Below are positions 17,892 to 25,714 of a stretch of 64,000 bases of DNA, piece by piece. Position numbers and translations under genes: made by a program. The stretch's first letter is position 1, and the number at the start of each line of letters is the position of its first letter. The notes beneath the pieces are model-generated. The model saw only the letters and a list, made by a program, of their open reading frames with translations. It was not told the origin of the DNA and did not search any database. The stretch is from NCBI GenBank assembly GCA_947507155.1, contig CANNOC010000005.1, positions 41,860 to 105,859 on the forward strand. The letters are read 5' to 3'. The DNA comes from an uncultured Collinsella sp. GTDB lineage: Bacteria; Actinomycetota; Coriobacteriia; Coriobacteriales; Coriobacteriaceae.

Positions 17892-19655
17892 TTACCGCTT
17901 GCCGCCGTGACTGTTGCGCCAAATCTCGCGGCCCAGCATCAGCGCCAGCACCAGCGCGCTCACGTAGCCCATAAAGCCAATGACCGGGATACCGAACACA
18001 ACCGGCTCGATGCGCGCGTAGTACACCACCGACGAGCCGATAAACAGGCCGGCAATCACAATTGCCATCGACATGCGGTCGATAATTCCACCCAGCTGTC
18101 GCAGCGCCTTATCGCTGCTCATGATCTGCGTGTTTACCTTAAGCTGACCGCGCGTGAGCATACGCGACGCCAAGCCCAGATACTCGGCCGCCTCGAGCGA
18201 GCCTTTTGCCGCGCGATAGCTGCTCGCGGCAAGATCGCGCCCCATTTCGCGGACGCGCGCATAGGCGCTCTTCTCGTTTTTGATGTGCGCTTGGATGATC
18301 TGGATCATGTTGACGTTGGGCATGTACTCGGTCAGCAGACCCTCGAGCGTCACCATGCCGCGGGCGAATATCGTCACCACGCTCGGCAGCTCAACGTCGT
18401 TTTTGCGCGCCAGGTTTAGCAACGAGGTCAAAAACTCGCCGATATCCAGGTCCTTAAGATCGAGCCCCGCAAAGTCGGCAACGATAAAGTCCAAGTCGGA
18501 CAAAAAGGCCGAATGGTCGAGCTCGGCCGAGTCGCCGCGCGTCACGGCAAAGCGCATGAGCGAATCCTTGAGCTTGGGCACGTCGCCCTCGGCCACGGCA
18601 AAGATCATATCCTTGACGATACCGCGGTCGTGGCTCGACATGCGCCCGACCATGCCCAGGTCAATAAAGTAGACGATGCCGTCCTTGAGGATGATGTTTC
18701 CCGCATGCGGGTCGGCATGGAAAAAGCCGTCGTCGAGCACCTGCGTCGAATAGTCCTCGACAATCGCCGAGCCGATCTTTTCCAGGTCATAGCCCTCGGC
18801 CACCAGGCGCTCGGGATCGGCAATCGAGATGCCGTCAATGTAGTCCATGACCACCACGTGCTCGGTGCAAAGGTCCAGGTAGGATTTGGGACACGACACG
18901 CCATGCACGCTTTTGTGGAAGTCATAGAAATCGTTGAGGTTTTTGGCCTCGGCCAAAAAGTTGGTCTCCTCGCGAAACGAGGTCCACAGCTCCTCGACCA
19001 CGCCATGCAGGTCCACAAACTGGTCGGTGTTGACGAACTTGGAAACGATACGCACCACCGAGCGGATGATGTCGATGTCCTGCGCCATAACCTGCTGCGC
19101 GCCGGGGCGCTGTACCTTAACGGCCACGTCCTCGCCGGTCACCAAGCGGGCACGGTGCACCTGCGCGAGCGACGCGCTTCCGAGCGGGTTGGGGTCGATT
19201 GCGTCGAACATCTGCCCCAGGCGCTGGCCGTACTCCTCTTCCAGACAGCGGAGCACTACCTCATACGGCACCGGCTCTACGTCGGAGCGCAGGCGACGCA
19301 GCTCGTCGCAAAAACGCTGCGGCAAAATCTCGGAACGGTTAGCCAGAATCTGCCCCATTTTGACGAACATGGGGCCGAGCTCTTCGAGCAGACGACGCAG
19401 GCGCACCGGCGTGAGATTATCCCATACGCGGTACTTCTTGATCAGGCGAACGATCTGACCGATGCGTTCGCGGCGACCTGCCGGCGTGAGCTGATACTCC
19501 TCGTCCGGCGCCATCGCGTCGGGCTCTTCGGGGACCATATCGACAGCGCGCGGCTTCTTGCGAGCGCCCGAGACGGCGGCATCGACCTCGTCGACAACCG
19601 CCGCCTCGTCACCCAAGGGATCTAGATTGTTGTAATCGGTGGTGGAATCTGCCAT
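17892..19655 (-). CDS. ABC1/UbiB (AarF) atypical kinase
   Basis: A 587-residue member of the UbiB/AarF protein-kinase-like family, membrane-anchored ATPases that support isoprenoid-quinone and other lipid metabolism. The family K-rich motif is visible as ELGPMFVKMGQILANR (~residue 91). The Ala-rich nucleotide loop is PLGSASLAQVH (~155), the lysine is in VAVKVQRPG (~174), the catalytic DPHAGNI is at ~321 and the DFG-equivalent DLGMVG is at ~334. The first ~55 residues are acidic and unique. Two hydrophobic helices close the protein (~527-575), as is usual for the family. It lies 8 bp downstream of the phasin-like gene, which pairs them in one operon, as often seen for AarF-phasin couples. No quinone genes are nearby. 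Confidence 0.9.
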   Translation of the reverse strand: MADSTTDYNNLDPLGDEAAVVDEVDAAVSGARKKPRAVDMVPEEPDAMAPDEEYQLTPAGRRERIGQIVRLIKKYRVWDNLTPVRLRRLLEELGPMFVKMGQILANRSEILPQRFCDELRRLRSDVEPVPYEVVLRCLEEEYGQRLGQMFDAIDPNPLGSASLAQVHRARLVTGEDVAVKVQRPGAQQVMAQDIDIIRSVVRIVSKFVNTDQFVDLHGVVEELWTSFREETNFLAEAKNLNDFYDFHKSVHGVSCPKSYLDLCTEHVVVMDYIDGISIADPERLVAEGYDLEKIGSAIVEDYSTQVLDDGFFHADPHAGNIILKDGIVYFIDLGMVGRMSSHDRGIVKDMIFAVAEGDVPKLKDSLMRFAVTRGDSAELDHSAFLSDLDFIVADFAGLDLKDLDIGEFLTSLLNLARKNDVELPSVVTIFARGMVTLEGLLTEYMPNVNMIQIIQAHIKNEKSAYARVREMGRDLAASSYRAAKGSLEAAEYLGLASRMLTRGQLKVNTQIMSSDKALRQLGGIIDRMSMAIVIAGLFIGSSVVYYARIEPVVFGIPVIGFMGYVSALVLALMLGREIWRNSHGGKR

Positions 19656-19663
19656 CTGCGCTG

Positions 19664-20080
19664 CTACTCGGCCTCTTCGGTGTCCTCTGCATCGTCGGGC
19701 TCAACGGACTCGACGGGCACCGAGGTCACGTTATCCTCGACCGAATCGACGATGTCGCGCACATGGGCCAGGAAGGCCGTGCGCTCGGGGGCGGTCATAA
19801 CCCGGACGCGAGCCAGGATGAGCTCGTCGAGCACGCGCTGCGCCGCAGTCTCGCCCTGCATGCCCAGGCGCTCGGTCAGGTCGGAAATGGTGCCGCCGGC
19901 CTGCTCGAACATGTCGGACACGCTGCGGGCGATATCGGGAGTGCCGGCGTCCTTGCGCACCTGCTCACCCTTGGTATTGAGGTCGTCGAGGACCTTCTTG
20001 CCGCCCTCGACGGCAACGGCGGCGGCACCGAAGCCCACGTTGATGGCACCGTTAACAAGCTGATCGAATTTCATAACCAT
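19664..20080 (-). CDS. Phasin-like coiled-coil protein paired with UbiB kinase
   Basis: A 138-residue mostly helical protein. Residues ~5-30 are an Ala/Gly-rich amphipathic helix (NGAINVGFGAAAVAVEGGKK), followed by long amphipathic helices and an acidic tail. Similar small proteins are annotated as phasin-related or poly(3-hydroxyalkanoate)-granule-like and often precede AarF genes. There is no polyhydroxyalkanoate synthase here, so a granule role is not implied. The ATG at 20080 follows TTGGAG with 6-nt spacing; the upstream in-frame ATG at 20092 overlaps this site. It is likely translated with the UbiB gene. Function is inferred from pairing only. Confidence 0.65.
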   Translation of the reverse strand: MVMKFDQLVNGAINVGFGAAAVAVEGGKKVLDDLNTKGEQVRKDAGTPDIARSVSDMFEQAGGTISDLTERLGMQGETAAQRVLDELILARVRVMTAPERTAFLAHVRDIVDSVEDNVTSVPVESVEPDDAEDTEEAE

Positions 20081-20171
20081 GGTTGGCTCCAATCATGAAC
20101 AACTGCATTGGCCTTCTTGTACCCAAGATTGGGTGAACGACACAAAATCGTTTTATCCCCGGGATAGAAAT

Positions 20172-20210
20172 CGAGCGGGGCAAAGCCTTTGACGGCGTTT
20201 GTCCCGCTCG
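20172..20210 (-). terminator. Hairpin after the C69 dipeptidase gene, probable terminator
   Basis: A 13-bp stem with one G-T pair (20172-20184 with 20198-20210) and a 13-nt loop lies 19 bp past the dipeptidase stop. On the minus strand the tail is CGATTTC, a weak T tract, so termination is probable rather than certain. Confidence 0.55.
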
Positions 20211-20228
20211 TTCGCCGCAAGGCCGTCT

Positions 20229-21752
20229 TTACCTTACGTTGTCGTTCATCGCGAAGGAGTTCTTCATGGCACAGCTCGTGGTGTAGAGCACCTTGCCCAA
20301 CAGAGCATCGGTTTCCACGCGCACAAGCTCGGCAAAGGCCTCGTTAGCACGGGCGAGCTCGGCAGGCACCTCGGCCTCGGGCAGCGCGGCTACGACAGCG
20401 TCAACGTCGTGAATCTGCTTGTGGCCCATGCCGCCGACCTTCTCCTGATAGTCCTCGACCGCGCGACCGCACTCGTGGAAGCGAACATCGGCCAAGGCAC
20501 CGATCAGGCGATTTGCCCAATAGAAATTCTCGGACGTCACGCGAGCCTGCGTGTCGGCGTAGTACTCGGGCATGGTCTCGACATTGGCGTACAGCGGCAC
20601 GAGCGCGTTAAACGAGTTAGAGCCAAACGCCATCCACTGCACGGCGCGATACGCCGGCTGCGCATAGGGGCGCAGCTGCAGCACGGCAAGCTGGCTGTTG
20701 CGGTTGATGCCGATGGGACGATAGGCGCCGCGCGTGGCGGGCGTGCCCTTGCTGCCGTAGCAGTCGTACTCCGTACCCTGGTAGTGGCTCGAAAGCACGT
20801 ACTTGATATCCTCGATGGTCACCTTGCGCTCGGGCACGCGGCTCCAGGGGATATCGTCGCTCTCGGGCGTGTAGTCGGCCTCGGGACCGTCCCACACATC
20901 GCTGGGGTTGAAACAGCGCTGCATATACCAGGCACGCGGCGTGTTGTAGACGTGGTCGCTGTCGCTGTGCGAGCCAAAGGCCTCGCGCGGGTTAAAGACC
21001 GCGGCGGGACCGTCGCCCTCGACGCCCAGCGTCAGGTCCAGATGCCACTCGGCCATCCAGGAGCGCAGGTCGGCGGAGCACATGTGGTCGACCTGGGCGC
21101 CCTCGGCGTCGTCCAGGTCAAAGCTATCGATACCCAGCTGGTTGGGCATGGTCACGTAAGCATCATCGGGCACGCGCTTGGCGATCCAGTGGTGGCCGCC
21201 GATGGTCTCGAGCCACCAGATCTCGTCAACATCACTAAAGGCGATGCCGTTGTTCTCGTAGGTGCCGTAGCGCTCGAGCAGGTCGCCCAGGATGCGCACG
21301 CCATCGCGGGCAGACTTGGCGTACGGCAGCACCAGGGTCACCATATCCTCCTCGCCCAAACCACCGGGCTGCGCCGGAACATAGCCGTCCTCGCCCTCGT
21401 TGCCCTTGGCGGGCACGTAGTCCACGAGCGGATCGGCGCCGCGGACGCGCTCGTTGGTGGTGAGCGTCTCGGTTGCGGACATGCCAACATTGAGCTCGTT
21501 GAAGCCGGCCTCGGCCCAAATGCCATGACCCGGGACAACGTCGGGGACGCTCGTGTAACGCATGGGATTGTCGGGCAGCTCAACGGTCAAGTGGCTCAGG
21601 ACACTCGTGTAGACACGCGGCTGCTCGTCGGGATGCACCACGCGCATGCGCTTGGGCTCGAATACCCCATTGGACGAGTCCTCATTGCGGGCAACAAGCG
21701 TCGACCCGTCGTAGCTCGCGTTCTTACCAACCAAAATCGTTGTGCACGGCAT
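20229..21752 (-). CDS. C69 family dipeptidase (PepD type)
   Basis: A 507-residue Ntn-hydrolase of peptidase family C69, which cleaves dipeptides. The chosen start gives the N-terminus MPCTT, so Cys3 becomes the likely N-terminal nucleophile after processing. The typical early block DGSTLVARNEDS (~residues 15-26) is present, followed by GHGIWAEAGFNELNVGMSATET (Ntn core, in two parts) and a later DVDEIWWLETIGGHHW (~170). No signal peptide is visible, so it is probably cytosolic. The ATG at 21752 has AAGGAGG with 6-nt spacing; another ATG two codons earlier is too close to that site. It is a stand-alone gene upstream of a MITE-like element. Confidence 0.92.
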   Translation of the reverse strand: MPCTTILVGKNASYDGSTLVARNEDSSNGVFEPKRMRVVHPDEQPRVYTSVLSHLTVELPDNPMRYTSVPDVVPGHGIWAEAGFNELNVGMSATETLTTNERVRGADPLVDYVPAKGNEGEDGYVPAQPGGLGEEDMVTLVLPYAKSARDGVRILGDLLERYGTYENNGIAFSDVDEIWWLETIGGHHWIAKRVPDDAYVTMPNQLGIDSFDLDDAEGAQVDHMCSADLRSWMAEWHLDLTLGVEGDGPAAVFNPREAFGSHSDSDHVYNTPRAWYMQRCFNPSDVWDGPEADYTPESDDIPWSRVPERKVTIEDIKYVLSSHYQGTEYDCYGSKGTPATRGAYRPIGINRNSQLAVLQLRPYAQPAYRAVQWMAFGSNSFNALVPLYANVETMPEYYADTQARVTSENFYWANRLIGALADVRFHECGRAVEDYQEKVGGMGHKQIHDVDAVVAALPEAEVPAELARANEAFAELVRVETDALLGKVLYTTSCAMKNSFAMNDNVR

Positions 21753-21849
21753 GCGCATCCTCCTTGAGCGAAGAAATCAAACGGCAACAGTGTATCGCTT
21801 CGGAGCAAAAAGGGCGAAACCGCGACCCCTCGAGCCCCTCGAGATCCCT

Positions 21850-22079
21850 GTGGTCAAAAAATGCCAAATATGAGTACTGTCACCAATTTAGTAGTAGCAA
21901 ATTTCCTTGTAACGAGTGCCAGAAATCCCCATTTGTCCAAAAGCAAGACAACGTTATTCCCCATAGGTTCAATAAAATTGGCTTCCTAACGATAATGGAT
22001 ATCGCTAGGAAACCCAAATGTCATAAAACATATGTGACTATCTTGGCAACAGTACTCATATTTGGCGTTTTTTGACCAC
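21850..22079. mobile_element. MITE-like element with 43-bp terminal inverted repeats
   Basis: A 230-bp AT-rich stretch between the C69 gene and folD, bounded by inverted repeats 21850-21892 and 22037-22079 that match at 38 of 43 positions. Both begin GTGGTCAAAAAA and contain GCCAAATATGAGTACTGT. A second, internal palindrome pairs TTCCTA-CGATA (21983-21993) with TATCG-TAGGAA (22000-22011). No open reading frame of note and no transposase are present. A miniature inverted-repeat element moved by a transposase elsewhere is the simplest reading. No clear target-site duplication is seen. Confidence 0.65.
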
Positions 22080-22116
22080 GTGGTATATAGCTAACCCCTC
22101 AAACAGCCCAAAACAC

Positions 22117-22971
22117 CTATTTCGATGCGCGCTCCGCCGCCTCGATCACGTGCTTGGCGAGAATCGCAGTGGTCACAGCCCCCACGCCGCCCGGCACGGG
22201 TGTGATGGCGTTAACGATCGGCTCCGCAGCGTCAAAATCGACGTCGCCGACCAGCTTGCCGGCGGCCTCGTCCCAGTTGATGCCCACATCGATGATCGTC
22301 TGGCCCTCGCGGACCGCATCCGCGCGAATCGTGCGCGCACGTCCAACCGCGGCAACAACGATGTCGGCAGAACGGCACTCGGCAGCCAAGTCGCGCGTAT
22401 GCGTATGGCACGTCGTCACTGTGGCGTTGCGAGCCGTAAGCATGGCGGCGACGGGACGGCCAATCACCAGCGATCGACCGACGACCGCGACCTTGGCCCC
22501 ATCCAGCTCAACGTCGTAATGGTCCAGCAACGCCAGCACGGCCTCGGCGGTACAAGGAGCAAAGCCCTCGCCTCGCCCCGAAAGCGTGGTAAGCAGCGAG
22601 GCCGGCGTCATGGAGTCAACATCCTTGGCAGGATCGAGTGCCGCGGCAACTGCATCCTCGTCAAGCCCAGCGGGCAGTGGACGAAACATCAGGCATCCGT
22701 GAACAGCGGGTTCGGCATTGATGTCCTTAATAGCCGCCAGCAGCTCATCCTGCGAAACATCGGCAGGGAGCAAAACGCAACGAGCCTCAATGCCAACCTT
22801 CTCGCAGCGCTTGAGGGCACCGCGCTCGTAGGACAGGTCGTCCTCGCGCTCGCCCACACGCACGATGGCCAGCGTCGGCACAACACCGCGCTCGCGCAGA
22901 GCGGCGCAGCGAGCAGCGAGTTCCTCGGTCAAAGCGCGGGCAGCGGGAGCCCCTTTGAGCAGCTCTGCCAT
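22117..22971 (-). CDS. folD: FolD: methylene-THF dehydrogenase, cyclohydrolase residues lost
   Basis: A 284-residue FolD-family protein of the folate one-carbon pathway. FolD normally carries both NADP-dependent 5,10-methylene-THF dehydrogenase and methenyl-THF cyclohydrolase activity. The dinucleotide-binding half is intact (VAVVGRSLVIGRPVA ~167-181, VGINWD, PVPGGVGAVT). In the folate half the cyclohydrolase lysine (E. coli Lys56, in YxxxK) aligns to Ala52 of YERGA, and E. coli Gln98 aligns to Phe96 in GCLMFRPLP. The KDVD aspartate is kept. This predicts a dehydrogenase that has lost cyclohydrolase activity. The fchA stop lies 2 nt before this start (AGAGGGG ribosome-binding site), so the separate cyclohydrolase is cotranslated. 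Confidence 0.92.
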   Translation of the reverse strand: MAELLKGAPAARALTEELAARCAALRERGVVPTLAIVRVGEREDDLSYERGALKRCEKVGIEARCVLLPADVSQDELLAAIKDINAEPAVHGCLMFRPLPAGLDEDAVAAALDPAKDVDSMTPASLLTTLSGRGEGFAPCTAEAVLALLDHYDVELDGAKVAVVGRSLVIGRPVAAMLTARNATVTTCHTHTRDLAAECRSADIVVAAVGRARTIRADAVREGQTIIDVGINWDEAAGKLVGDVDFDAAEPIVNAITPVPGGVGAVTTAILAKHVIEAAERASK

Positions 22972-22973
22972 GG

Positions 22974-23606
22974 CTATCCCCTCTTCCTTGCGGCGTCGGC
23001 AGCACGGCGCGCCAGCGCATCGGCGCGCGGCAGCCACGTATCGAGCAGCTCGTCGCATGCAGCCTCGAGCTCCTCGGCGCGGGCACGATCTTTCATAGAC
23101 GTAGTGTTGGCAAAGAGCGTCAGGCTCGCTCCCTGCATGGCGGCGCGGCAGAACACGGCACCGCACGCCAAGTCGGACAGCAGCTGGCGCGAGCCCTTGT
23201 CCGCCATGTCCTCGAGCAGCGCCAGCGCACGCCCGCAGGCATCCATGATCCGATATGGCGGCATGGCGGCCACGTGCAACGCATCCTGAATCGCCGCGGG
23301 TCGAGCGAGGTCATCACGAGGAATACCGTATGCCGCAGACACCTGGCCGTACGCACGAACGTCCTCGGCAACCAGGCCCACAAGCTCCTGAGCCAGCTCG
23401 TCTGCCTGGACAAATGCACGCGTAAGATCGTCCGCCCGATCGCTAAGCGCGGGATTGGTCGCCCCGTAGCGAGCGACCATCCCGCAAAGCGAGGCGCCCA
23501 GCGCGCCCACAAAGGCGCTCGCGCTACCGCCGCCGGGAACCGGCTCGCGCGCGGCCAGCGCCTCGGCAAACCCACGGCAGGTCTTGTCCATCATCTCTTG
23601 GCTCAT
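22974..23606 (-). CDS. fchA: FchA-type methenyl-THF cyclohydrolase (cyclodeaminase fold)
   Basis: A 210-residue all-helical protein of the formiminotransferase-cyclodeaminase/cyclohydrolase family. In acetogens and clostridia FchA converts 5,10-methenyl-THF to 10-formyl-THF or the reverse. The family signature PVPGGGSASAFVGALGASL lies at ~22-40. Later helices are rich in Ala and Asp as usual. It lacks a formiminotransferase domain, and no histidine-degradation genes are near, which favours the cyclohydrolase role. It immediately precedes a FolD lacking the cyclohydrolase residues, and formate-THF ligase is encoded at 33.8 kb, completing formate to methylene-THF. The ATG start has only a weak ribosome-binding site. 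Confidence 0.87.
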   Translation of the reverse strand: MSQEMMDKTCRGFAEALAAREPVPGGGSASAFVGALGASLCGMVARYGATNPALSDRADDLTRAFVQADELAQELVGLVAEDVRAYGQVSAAYGIPRDDLARPAAIQDALHVAAMPPYRIMDACGRALALLEDMADKGSRQLLSDLACGAVFCRAAMQGASLTLFANTTSMKDRARAEELEAACDELLDTWLPRADALARRAADAARKRG

Positions 23607-23983
23607 ACGTATGCACCTTCAAGTCATATAGATCGGTCGGGCGGCAACCGCCGACCAACCGCATCAAACACGTAATGATGCTAAGTCTAGCCCATAAGCA
23701 CATGAGCGTCAGCACACCTGGCCATCGCGGATTTCTATGACGAACGATAGGCGTCGGCGCTGCAAACATGGGACACATGGCCCACCTTTCGAGACTCCCG
23801 AACGGCACAAACTGGGGCATATCTATAAGTAAGGAACCCGTTGGGGCACGGCCGCGCAACGGCCACAAGCGATGAACGGAGGCATAAGCCGCACAGTGCA
23901 CAGAGACATCCGCCGCCAGTGCAATCAGTACCCCAACAGCATGCGGCGCCGTGATGTCATCGGCAGACAAGGAGGACGCCACC
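23607..23983. other. Intergenic region between fchA and the first lipoprotein
   Basis: A 377-bp gap between divergent genes. It contains the dyad at 23769-23784 that recurs before the second lipoprotein gene, and a good AAGGAGG ribosome-binding site at its right end. No other gene or RNA is visible. Confidence 0.5.
23769..23784. promoter_or_regulatory. Candidate operator upstream of lipoprotein 1
   Basis: TGGGACACATGGCCCA is a dyad of the form TGGGxCAxxTGxCCCA. The same 16 bases recur at 24726-24741 before the paralogous lipoprotein gene, while the flanks differ. This points to a shared DNA-binding site. Confidence 0.45.
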
Positions 23984-24589
23984 ATGAAGAAAAAGACCCT
24001 ATCGATCCTTTCCCTTTGCATCGCCCTCTTTGCCGCGTTTGCCCTTGTCGGCTGCGGCGGGAGCGCATCGGGCGGGGGCGGCAGCGCCGCTAAGAGCGAG
24101 AGCAAAGAAAAGGCCCCCGTTGCCAAGAAGACTGACTTCATTTGGTTTAAGGTCGAGATGCCCGAGGGCGTTGGCGTAAGCGACTCCGCTGGCAAGAATG
24201 CCGACAGGGTCCAGCTCACCTTCCCCGAAGACGAGAACGGTTCGGCCGATCGCTTTATCCCCGTTTGGAAAAAAGCGCTGACGGCCGAGGAATCCCACGC
24301 CGACCAGGCAGAAAAGAAAGGTGATACGTTCCAGTGGAAGGATGGCGGGTCCGTCGAGTATAACGGCAGGACGTGGCTCGTCGGAACGTACGAGGACAAC
24401 AGCGGCGTCTCAACCCTCCTCTTTACCGACGTTGAGCCGGGAAGTGTCTACGTCCTCATCTCGAACTTCGATCTGCATAAGAAAGAAGCCGAGGCGCTCC
24501 TCAACTCCATCGAGTTTCCCGATGACATGGCGAAGGCAGTTGCCGAGGCACGCGAAGTCGAGATTTCGAGCATCGAGATCAAGCATTAG
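23984..24589 (+). CDS. Lipoprotein, twin-paralogue family (copy 1)
   Basis: A 201-residue secreted lipoprotein of unknown function. Residues 1-23 form a signal peptide (MKKKTLS, hydrophobic core, lipobox LVGC), so lipidation of Cys23 is expected. A Gly/Ser-rich linker leads to a soluble domain beginning DFIWFKVEMPEGV (~51-63) and ending in an acidic/basic helix. The start is set by AAGGAGG 8 nt upstream; an in-frame ATG at 23951 lacks a ribosome-binding site. It is clearly paralogous to the gene at 24816, with the same domain, ending and upstream dyad. The domain is not recognised. It resembles small PsbP-like or LptA-like single-domain lipoproteins only loosely. Confidence 0.85.
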   Translation: MKKKTLSILSLCIALFAAFALVGCGGSASGGGGSAAKSESKEKAPVAKKTDFIWFKVEMPEGVGVSDSAGKNADRVQLTFPEDENGSADRFIPVWKKALTAEESHADQAEKKGDTFQWKDGGSVEYNGRTWLVGTYEDNSGVSTLLFTDVEPGSVYVLISNFDLHKKEAEALLNSIEFPDDMAKAVAEAREVEISSIEIKH

Positions 24590-24642
24590 GGGCTCGCACG
24601 CAGCATCGCATGCGCAGTCATTAAATGATCGGACGCCCAGCC

Positions 24643-24679
24643 AGGGGAGGATCGGATCGGCCGGTCCTCCCCTCTTTTG
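24643..24679 (+). terminator. Rho-independent terminator
   Basis: A 9-bp stem AGGGGAGGA/TCCTCCCCT (24643-24651 with 24665-24673) is followed by CTTTT. It ends the first lipoprotein transcript. Confidence 0.85.
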
Positions 24680-24725
24680 CGCCCGGACATATTGCCACTT
24701 ATCGGCGCAAATCCAGCCCCCAGAA

Positions 24726-24741
24726 TGGGACACATGGCCCA
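24726..24741. promoter_or_regulatory. Candidate operator upstream of lipoprotein 2
   Basis: This is the second exact copy of TGGGACACATGGCCCA, 75 bp before the second lipoprotein start. Confidence 0.45.
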
Positions 24742-24815
24742 CCCTAGCGAGCCGCTCGCGCATACAGTAAAGGCAGGTAATCCATGGGCGGTTACAGATC
24801 GAGGAGGACACGACC

Positions 24816-25409
24816 ATGAAAAAGAAGGCCTTTGCGATTCTCACCCTCTGCATGAGTCTCTTTGCCGCAGTTGCCCTGGTGGGCTGTGGCGGAAGCGGCG
24901 GCGCTACCGGCAGTGGCGGTGGCGGCGGAGCAGAAAAGCCAGCCGTGGATATGAGGACCGACTTCATTTGGTTTAAGGTCGAGGTCCCCGAGGGCGTCGA
25001 GGTCACCGACGTCGCAGGCGATACCGCCGACAGGGCCCAGTTTAAGTTCACCGAGAGCGAGCACGCCAGCGATCGCTTCATCCCCGTCTTCGATCCTGAC
25101 AAGAACGCCGACGAGCTGTTCGACTACGAGGCAAAGTGGAAGGCCAACTCTGGATGGACCGAGAGCGATCCCGTTAAGTACAACGGCAAGACCTGGCGCA
25201 GCGCCTACTTTACGCACTCGGGCGGCGTGACGACCGAGTACTTCACTGACGTTGACGGCGGCAGTGTGTACGTACGTATCGACAATGTCGAGGAGCACAA
25301 GGACGCCGTCGAGACCATGATGAAGTCTCTGGAGTTTGCCGACGACATCGCCAAGGCCAAGACCGAGGCCATGGACGTCAAGCTCGAGGATATCGAGATC
25401 AAGCGCTAA
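24816..25409 (+). CDS. Lipoprotein, twin-paralogue family (copy 2)
   Basis: A 197-residue lipoprotein, sister of the gene at 23984. The signal peptide MKKKAFAILTLCM leads to the lipobox LVGC (Cys24), then a Gly-rich linker. The folded domain again starts TDFIWFKVEVPEGVEV and closes with a helix ending EDIEIKR (copy 1 ends SSIEIKH). The conserved core shared by both copies also includes a central VKYNGKTW/VEYNGRTW block and a FTDV-GSVYV strand pair. The ATG follows GAGGAGG with suitable spacing. Tandem duplication with conserved regulatory dyad and separate terminators suggests both copies are expressed independently. Function unknown. Confidence 0.86.
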   Translation: MKKKAFAILTLCMSLFAAVALVGCGGSGGATGSGGGGGAEKPAVDMRTDFIWFKVEVPEGVEVTDVAGDTADRAQFKFTESEHASDRFIPVFDPDKNADELFDYEAKWKANSGWTESDPVKYNGKTWRSAYFTHSGGVTTEYFTDVDGGSVYVRIDNVEEHKDAVETMMKSLEFADDIAKAKTEAMDVKLEDIEIKR

Positions 25410-25714
25410 GCGACTGGCGAGCACAACGGGAAACACGGACGCAGTGCAAACAAGCGACGGTATCCCAGCGCTTCGTACCCAGGGAGGGCCGGTAAGCCGA
25501 CCCTCCCCATTCTTATGCCGGTAGCCGACGAACGCAGGATGCTGGGCTCCAAAACCATCCCAGACGTGATAACAGCACAAATAGACAAGTGCCCCAACAC
25601 GTCCGCCCGCCGATTTATAGCGCCGCGCAGGCAATTTAAACCGGCGTCTTTAAACATCTGGGCAGTATAGTGACCAAAACAAGTGCATAACCGCACCCTG
25701 CGAACGGAGAAGAT
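25410..25714. other. Intergenic region before the PI-PLC-like gene
   Basis: A 305-bp gap. It holds the terminator at 25482-25515 and an AAT-rich stretch (25620-25680) that probably carries the promoter of the next gene. Nothing else is visible. Confidence 0.45.
25482..25515 (+). terminator. Probable terminator after lipoprotein 2
   Basis: A GGGAGGG/CCCTCCC stem (25482-25488 with 25501-25507), extended by CCGG/GCCG inner pairs, is followed by CATTCTT. The T tract is imperfect. Confidence 0.65.

Noticed and set aside
20199..21767. 522-codon frame opposite the C69 dipeptidase
   Set aside because: The dipeptidase on the minus strand has clear family motifs. The plus frame has none.
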